The position numbers and the translations under genes were made by a program. A stretch of 64,000 nt of DNA from Microcebus murinus (Eukaryota; Chordata; Mammalia; Primates; Cheirogaleidae), in assembly GCF_040939455.1 (NCBI RefSeq), contig NC_134117.1, positions 65,804,501 through 65,868,500 of the forward strand, read 5' to 3'. Below the pieces are notes generated by a model that was not told the origin of the DNA, searched no databases, and saw only the letters and a list, made by a program, of their open reading frames with translations. Positions 57,900-64,000 of this stretch are shown here, in pieces. How positions within the stretch are numbered: position 1 is the stretch's first letter; each line of letters starts with the position of its first letter.

Positions 57900-58676
57900 T
57901 GTGATGGTTAATTTTATGTGTCAACTTGACTGGGCCTTGGAGTGCCCAGATTAAACATTATTTCTGTGTGTGTCTGTGAGGGTGTTTCTGGGTAAGGTCA
58001 ACATTTGAATCAGTGGACTCAGTAAGGTCGATCACCTTCACCAATGTAGAGGGTCATGCAATTTGTTGGGGGCCTGAACAGAACACAAGGCGGAGGAAGG
58101 AGAAATTCACCTCTTTTTTTCCTGCCTCACTGCCTGAGCTGGGACATCTCATCTTCTCCTGCACTTGGACTGAGATTGACACCATTGGATTCCCTTGATC
58201 TCAGGCCTGTGGAGCAGACTGAATTATATCGCTGCCTTTTCTTGATAACGGCAGATCATGGAATTTCTCAGCCTTCAGAATTGTGTGAGCCAATTCCTTT
58301 ATATCTGTCTGTGTATCATCTATCTATCTCTTATTAGAAAGGAAAAGCCTTAAGCACATTTAAATTTATCATAGTTTATTTGAGCAAAAACCACCAGTGA
58401 TAATGATCAGCAAATTGGGCAGCCCCCAGAACCAGAACAGTTTCTAAGAACTGCCTGCTACATGGTCAGACAGCATTTATGGACAGAAAATGGCAAAACG
58501 ACCAACTTACGTGGTCACAGCTTGGCGCTGTGTCTTATCTGAATCAGCTGCCTGTGATCCATGCTCTGTTGGACCCAGGACAGGACCCTAGTCCAAATCA
58601 ATGGCTTCCTACAAATTTTAACACCATCTGTCTATCTCCTATTGGTTCCGTTTCTCTGGAGAACTCCGACTAATAC
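57900..58676 (+). mobile_element. ERVL-type LTR (MLT2-like) split by an insertion
   Basis: 'tgtgatggttaattttatgt' begins it and 'tctctggagaactccgacta' ends it. 'tctgtgagggtgtttctggg', 'gagggtcatgcaatttgttg' and 'gtgtgagccaattcctttat' lie between. The stretch 58331-58630 does not belong to the LTR pattern and separates the last 45 bases from the rest. Confidence 0.78.
58331..58630 (-). mobile_element. Unclassified insertion in the LTR
   Basis: About 300 bases between two 'atctatctc'/'gtctatctc' copies. On the minus strand it ends with 'tcaaataaactatgataaat', which has the look of an LTR polyadenylation region, and contains 'gttctggttctgggggctgc'. I cannot name the family. The flanking similarity could be simple sequence rather than a target duplication. 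Confidence 0.45.
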
Positions 58677-58935
58677 TAATAAGTAATAATAATGCTTGTT
58701 ATCCACTAGTCGCTGTTCTAGTCACTTTACATATAGGAAATTATTTAATTATTATCACAATCAGATAAATTAGGTATCATTATTAACATTTCCATGTTGC
58801 TTTTGAGAAAACTGAGGCATAAAAATTTAAATAACATGCCTAGGCCATTAGGGGCAGTGAGTCAGGATGCTAGGATCTGAATCCAGGCATTGCAGCTCCA
58901 GAGACTAAGAGGTTGGGCATCCTGCTACAGCACCA
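58677..58935 (-). mobile_element. MIR SINE
   Basis: 'agtcgctgttctagtcactt', 'ttttgagaaaactgaggcat', 'gatctgaatccaggcattgc' and 'aagaggttgggcatcctgct' are reverse MIR in order, nearly full length. Confidence 0.82.
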
Positions 58936-60129
58936 AGCAGCCTAAACTAACTCTTCCGCGTAGCAATTCCAAATCTTTGCCTAGTTCATTTGGTGTTTAA
59001 GGCAATGGCCCTTAAAGTCACGCATGTGACTCAAAGATAGATTACATGCTGATTTTTGGTAGGCCTAAGGGCACGCCATTGTTTTTAAACAAATTGCGAC
59101 TTTGGTGCTTTTTCCCATAATATTTTAATTTCGTTAAGTTTTTGAGGTAGACAATCATGCAGTCTACCAATATTGTTAATTTTATGTCTTTAGGATATTA
59201 TATCTCTTATTTATTTTTCCTATTTTAATGGATTGGCTCTGACGTCCAGGGTACTATAATGTAATTTTGATGCATTTTTTTTTCTTCAGATTTTAATGGG
59301 AATCAATGCCCAGAGTGGCCCCCAGGGTGTAAAGTGTTGGCTTATTCTTCTGGACAGAGATTCACGACCATATTCAGGGATTCTTCTCTTCATTGCTTAA
59401 AAGAGCCCTGAATAAGGAATGGATATTTAATTTAATCAAATGCCTGTTTGGAGGGTCACATGCGAATATTATATCAACTGATGGACTGTGTTTGATGATT
59501 ACATATATTCTGGTTATCTGTTGCTGTGAAATGAACTTCCCCGGAGCAGTGGCTTAAAACAATAACCATTTATTTTGCACGTGAAGCTGCAGTTGACCAG
59601 GCTTGGCCGCACAGGCGCAGTTCTAGTGGCTGGAGAATGGGCGGTGTGGAGTGGGGGTGGGGGACGGAACTGGGAAGTGGGGTGCAATTTCTGTTATAGC
59701 TCTAAGGCAGCCTGGGTCAGCCCAACCCGAGCAGGGTGGGCTGGACAGAAACGGCACCCACCATCCACAGGGCGCGAAGGAAGCCCCAGGCCTGACTCAC
59801 AGAATACTTGTTCGGTGAAACAGCAGCCGAGGGTGGAGGGGGACTGATTTATCCTTGCTGCTTCATCAGGTGGTCTCAGCCTCCAAGAGGATCACACTTG
59901 ACAATTCCGTCTGAAGTCAGCACTGCATGCGTTCCAGAAAGACGGTACTAGGCAGGAGGATATTGTTTTTAAGAATATTTATGCTGCAAAGAATAAATAC
60001 CTAAATGAGTGAATGAATAACAAAAATCACAGAGAGAGGACATTTGCCAGAGGGCGTCCCATGAGAGCTGTACCTGCCTTCCCCCAAACCCTGAAGGACC
60101 AGCTCCCTAACAGGAAAACCTTCTGCTCA
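58936..60129. other. Mostly anonymous; old repeat-like text at 59505-59620
   Basis: 'ttctggttatctgttgctgt' and 'ggcttaaaacaataaccatt' at 59508-59567 is a common start of an ancient mammalian LTR or DNA repeat (strand and class unsure). The rest is unassigned. Confidence 0.45.
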
Positions 60130-60365
60130 GGTGGGTGTCTGGGTGTGACCCCTAACTTTATTCCTTAGCTGTGACTGTGAGCAAGTTGCTTCATCTGTAT
60201 GTACCTCAGTTTCCTCATCTGTAATATGGGGCAAGAGCAGTACCTTCTGCTCAGGAATACGAGTAAGGTTTAAAAGAGTATCTGTCTACTTATCAATCAT
60301 GTACCTGTCATCTGCCACACTTTCAGGCACAGTGTAAGCACTTCAGTTAATGTTGGTTGTTGTTA
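60130..60365 (+). mobile_element. MIR SINE
   Basis: 'tgtgactgtgagcaagttgc', 'cctcagtttcctcatctgta' and 'atatggggcaagagcagtac', then 'caggcacagtgtaagcactt', is MIR in sense order to its 3' end. Confidence 0.9.
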
Positions 60366-60379
60366 TCTTTTCCCCTGGT

Positions 60380-60640
60380 TCTACACGCAGTCACCAAATC
60401 ACTCCAAATCTTCCCTCTTATGTGTTTCTCATCCATACCCTTCATGTCTCATCTACCCTCACCGCAGCCCTACAGGTGCCTGGCAACCCTCTCTCTCCCC
60501 GACCCAAACCTCAACTTGCACAACTTTCTACACCACAACTTTCTGCTACAGCTTTGCTCTAGTAATTTCCTTCTTATTTTATGATTTTTAAATCTAAATT
60601 CCATTGCCTGACATTCAAGGTCCTACTTCATTCTTTATTA
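60380..60640 (+). mobile_element. Possible L2 LINE fragment
   Basis: 'attgcctgacattcaaggtc' at 60601-60620 is an L2 landmark. Upstream C-rich text is compatible with L2 but weak. Confidence 0.4.
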
Positions 60641-60662
60641 TGAATACAGACATATCCATGCC

Positions 60663-60780
60663 CACGCACACACAACATATATATATATATATATACTTAG
60701 ACACATGTACACACATGCATGTACATATACATACCTATATACATACATGTTCTCACACACACATATATGTGTGTATATAT

Positions 60781-60816
<36 letters not shown>

Positions 60817-60818
60817 GG
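60663..60818. repeat. Compound (CA)n/(TA)n/(GA)n low-complexity block
   Basis: Alternating TA (60677-60695), CA/TA mixture and a GA run (60781-60818). Confidence 0.93.
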
Positions 60819-62004
60819 AGTTTTGTTTGTGTTTTATGTGAAAGATAACTAACTTACTAGGTGTCTTACATAAGTAACATTTCCCCCTTCACTTTCCACG
60901 TTTTATATAGCGAGCTAGCTCATTCTTTTTAACAGTGTCTTCCCGATACACAGGTTCTTGGTTTTGTGTGGGTTTCCACCCCACTCTGCATGAGGTCTCT
61001 GGTTTAGGTAGGATGGACTCAATCTCCTGCCCCTGGAGGGTGGATTTTGATTTGTCTGTACTAGTCATTTTACTTTTATTCCTCTGATGGAGGCCTGTGC
61101 AGCTGTTAACAAAGAATGGGCCAGCTTAATACGTGAAGACATGGAAAGGTAAATGAAAAACTATTACACACACGTGCTAAGTTACCGCTGCCAGTTATTG
61201 AGAGGGGCAGAAGGCATGATTCTGACCAGTGAGATATGGAGTGAGATGTTGAGAACTTCCGGGAAAGTTTCTCTTGTTGGAAAGACACACAAGGAAGATA
61301 CAGCACCACCCCCCTTCTGTCCCCAGACTTTGTTGTGTCTGGACACGATGTTTAGAGCTGCTGAAGCTGCCTTGTGGTCTGGGGAGGCTTTGTGAAGATC
61401 AAGGCAAGCATGCAGAAGGCAACGCCAGGGCCGCTGCAGGACAGGGGCGGGGTGCCCGGCACTTGGACTGTCATCTTGTGAGAATCCATTTCCCCAGCCT
61501 TGCAGTGCTGTGGGGTTTTCTGTCCCTTGCACCTGAGCATCTCCCAACCAATGCAGGTCCCGTATTACACTTCAGCTTATCTGCACCAGGGTCCTTCTCT
61601 AGCCTGGGCCCGTTCATGGTGGTGGCTCCACATGTCACTGCTACCGAGACAGGAGGATTGATCTCAGACCTTGGTGGTCAGTACCCTGGAATACTCTGCT
61701 ATATATTCTTGCATTTTTCTGTATTATCATGGGATTTTAATGGCGATTGCAAGAAGCTGTATCATGGACAACTTAATGGCGCCATAGGCCAACATTCCCA
61801 TCATGTCCTCCTCCTATGTGTCTGCGTAAACAAATCCCCTCTTGCCCCTCATTTCCTGGGTCAGGCCTTACTGCATCTGAGATGCTTTCTTCTCCCATCC
61901 CCAGATAGAATTAAACCTTCCTTGGTCTGTACTATTTCTTTTTCTTAAGAACACTTTGCTTTTGGGAAGTGTAGCGTCATTTACTGGACCAAACACTGTA
62001 ATAA
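60819..62004. other. Anonymous, probably repeat-derived at 61090-61460
   Basis: 'gaccagtgagatatggagtg', 'gagaacttccgggaaagttt' and 'ctggacacgatgtttagagc' form a recurring pattern in old mammalian repeats (class not assigned). The longest plus-strand frame in the window (61274-61948, 224 codons) starts inside it and has no domain. Confidence 0.45.
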
Positions 62005-62205
62005 ACTCCTTTTATATACACATCTCATTTAATCTCTATGACAACCACTTGAGTTGGAGTTATTATCGACATATTACAGTTGAGGAAATTGAAGCATAGA
62101 AAGGTTAAGTGAATTTCCAAAAATGACACAGCTAGTAAACAGCAGCAGTGGTATTTGAAATGAGGTCTGCCTTACCCCAAATCACCATGCTGTGTACTGT
62201 ACTAA
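62005..62205 (-). mobile_element. MIR SINE
   Basis: 'acatctcatttaatctctat' and 'tattacagttgaggaaattg', then 'tagaaaggttaagtgaattt', 'acacagctagtaaacagcag' and 'accatgctgtgtactgtact', is reverse MIR. Confidence 0.9.
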
Positions 62206-62227
62206 ACCATCAAGCACATACGCATGT

Positions 62228-62330
62228 GTGGGCCCCAATCTTCTTGAAGGTGAGGCTCACGTCTTACTCCCCAATCACCCGATCTCTTTGCAGTCTTCAG
62301 TGCACAGCAGGTACATAGAACAGGAATGCT
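62228..62330 (+). mobile_element. L2 LINE 3' terminus
   Basis: 'cttgaaggtgaggctcacgt' and 'tttgcagtcttcagtgcaca', then 'gcaggtacatagaacaggaa', corresponds to the last 100 bases of L2. Confidence 0.65.
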
Positions 62331-62378
62331 GAACTCAGAGGACTTGTTAGGGGGTGCTTTGGGGATCGGCACTTATGG

Positions 62379-62406
62379 AAGGAAGGAAGGGAAGGAAGGG
62401 AAGGGT
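62379..62406. repeat. (GGAA)n short repeat
   Basis: ggaag/gggaa units over 28 bases. Confidence 0.9.
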
Positions 62407-62530
62407 GTTCTATTAGTATTTTCTTAGATTCTGTATTTTGGCTATTTGGCATCTACTCATCATAGGCCCAACTATATTAACTGTTTTTTCTTATTTTCTA
62501 TATTCTTGATGCTCTGGTATTTGGGGGCCT

Positions 62531-63001
62531 TGTAGATTTGGGGAGAGGACAGGGCTAGCTAACTCCTAAAGAGAATAACAAATTACCTATAAACACTCCT
62601 TTTGTATGCAAATCAACCCATCCCAAGTTTATAGCCCCTGCCACCTTCTCATCTAACTCGTGCACAAGCCAATATCACCCATGTCCTAAATTGTCACAGG
62701 GCCAGGTACCAGGCAACTAGAGACCACCCTATAGTCTAAAACCCACCAGAATTATGGAAATTAGCCAATCCCAAGCTGTTTTCTCTGCCCTGCCTCGCCT
62801 TCCCCATGGAAACCCCAATACAGCCTTCAGCCTGAGATTTTCCCTCGCTCCTGTCTTCTACTGGGCACTTCCCCTGTGGCCCTGCAGGGCACGTGGTGAC
62901 CACTTCCTGGGACCTGTGAGCGTAATGAACTTCTTCCTTCCCAGCCTCGTTCTTATCCTTCCTTCTGTGGCTGCGCCAGCGATCCCATCCCACATCCGAC
63001 A
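62531..63001 (+). mobile_element. Candidate class I ERV LTR
   Basis: The layout suits a gammaretroviral-type solo LTR: TG start, 'ttagccaatcccaagctgtt' CAAT-type region, 'ggaaaccccaatacagcctt' near the expected poly(A) signal, and then a C-rich U5-like end 'tcccatcccacatccgaca'. No internal genes are attached. I found no flanking duplication, so limits and class are inferred. It may belong to a lineage-specific family. Confidence 0.5.
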
Positions 63002-64000
63002 TGTGAGTTCTTAGCACAAAGGGAGGGAAAGGGGTGGAGGGGAGGGAAGGGGACAAAGGGGAGGGGAAGGAAGCAGGACTGGGCAGGTTAGTCCATGAGG
63101 CTGTCTCAGTGGAAACCCCGGCTGGCCTACAGGGGTTTCTGAAGAGGGATGAGTCTTCCGAGCTGTGCCCAGTTGGGGAGAGGAAGCTAAGCCTTTATGT
63201 TAGCGCCACTGCGTGCATCAGTCACAGGGTGCGGGCTGCCCCGGGACAGGGGAATGACTTGCCAGGAGGCCTTTCTACAGTGGAGTCACTGCCTGAATAG
63301 GTGACAGCCAGGACAGTAGGCAGCACTCCAACCATTGGGGGAGCAAGTCTCTCATTCCTGAGGGGACTTGTGGTGCCCACGGCCTTTCCTGCGCCTCTAC
63401 CACTGCGGAGCTGGTTCTCTCTAGAGCACCCTCCCCTGTGCTACTTCTGAGCTGCTGCCACCTCTCAGATGGAGATTTGGCCCAGATACAACTGGGACAT
63501 GTGCTTTTTAATGCCTCAAACCAAGGAGGTACCTGAGAATGGGTTGGGTTTCTGTCCTGATTTGGGTGCTTCTAGGCTCTGTTTTCTCTTTCCCATTGGC
63601 TGCCTCCTCCTGCTCTGGGCTGTGGTGGTGAGGCTTGACTTGAATGTGGGGTTCCTCAGAGTGATGGGTGGCAGAGCGCCTCATTTTCTCACCCCAGTCA
63701 GCCTCCCCATCACTGCTACCCCCAACCCCCGGCCGTGGGCAGGGAGGGCCCTGCCTAACTCTGCAGGGTGACTGTAGGTGACATGACCTGACCACTCACT
63801 GCTAGAGGCACACCAAGGCTACCTTGAGTTCCCCAGGGAAGCACCACACACTAGAGAGTGGGCCCCTGCCGTGTGACAAAGGCAGCTGGAGGGAAACGTG
63901 AGGTTGGGGGTGGGGGTGGAGGTGCCGAATGAGTCCATTCTTCTCTGAAACACAGTCTCTGTCTTTTGCTCATAAATTTGTGTCACTGTAAAGCAAACAT
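63002..64000. other. Anonymous non-coding sequence
   Basis: GC-rich with a GGGA-rich purine tract at 63020-63075. No gene, RNA or named repeat is seen. Overlapping frames of about 90-100 codons carry no domain. Confidence 0.5.

Noticed and set aside
61274..61948. Longest plus-strand open frame, 224 codons
   Set aside because: It begins in text that looks like an old interspersed repeat, has no domain, and an antisense frame of 121 codons overlaps it. A GC-rich chance frame is the simpler reading.

Overview
This window reads as ordinary mammalian nuclear DNA, almost certainly from a strepsirrhine primate and most likely a lemur. Five of the Alu elements are dimers with features I know from lemur and galago Alus: a 'cactctgggagg' head, a 'ttaattggcc' linker between the arms, and a 'gaggttgctgtgagctaggctga' right arm. 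Two L1 3' ends finish in a 'cccctgtaatatgctga' tail that fits the same group. Old mammal-wide repeats (MIR, L2, L1ME, MER20, MER2, Tigger1, MaLR and MLT2-like LTRs) lie among them. The species call rests on remembered consensus sequences, not on a search.

I find no protein-coding gene, rRNA or tRNA that I can support. The open frames are short, overlap on both strands, and mostly fall inside repeats or simple-sequence tracts. The only recognisable protein remnant is the acidic C-terminal tail of a Tigger1 (pogo-type) transposase at 30448-30567. The window is therefore either a gene desert or lies in large introns or flanks. The one plausible promoter is a CpG-rich block at about 10490-11085 with GC boxes, a CRE-like site and a strong splice-donor-like GTAAGT. 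It sits just downstream of a long CT/GT/GC tract.

Layout. 0-11 kb is mostly anonymous sequence with an old Alu monomer, CA-rich arrays and the CpG island. 11-21 kb holds a chimeric retrocopy inserted in an L1ME tail, L2, a hAT element, an Alu with clear target-site duplications, and a MaLR internal region followed by its 3' LTR. 21-27 kb has L2 and a 220-bp TCCA array. 26-39 kb is AT-rich and dense in LINEs and DNA transposons (L1ME, Alu, L1, MER2, Tigger1, MaLR solo LTR, L1, Alu). 39-50 kb is GC-richer, with L2 and MIR. 50-60 kb has a hAT element split by an MLT2-like LTR, two more such LTRs, an Alu with a 165-bp TTTC tail, an antisense MaLR LTR, MER20, duplicated L1ME tails and MIR. 60-64 kb has MIR, L2, a possible class I ERV LTR and anonymous sequence.

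There is no gene system here to reconstruct. The interest lies in nested insertions, one candidate L1-mediated 3' transduction with intact duplications, unusual DNA structures (palindromes, mirror repeats, a possible Z-DNA stretch), and a possible unannotated promoter.
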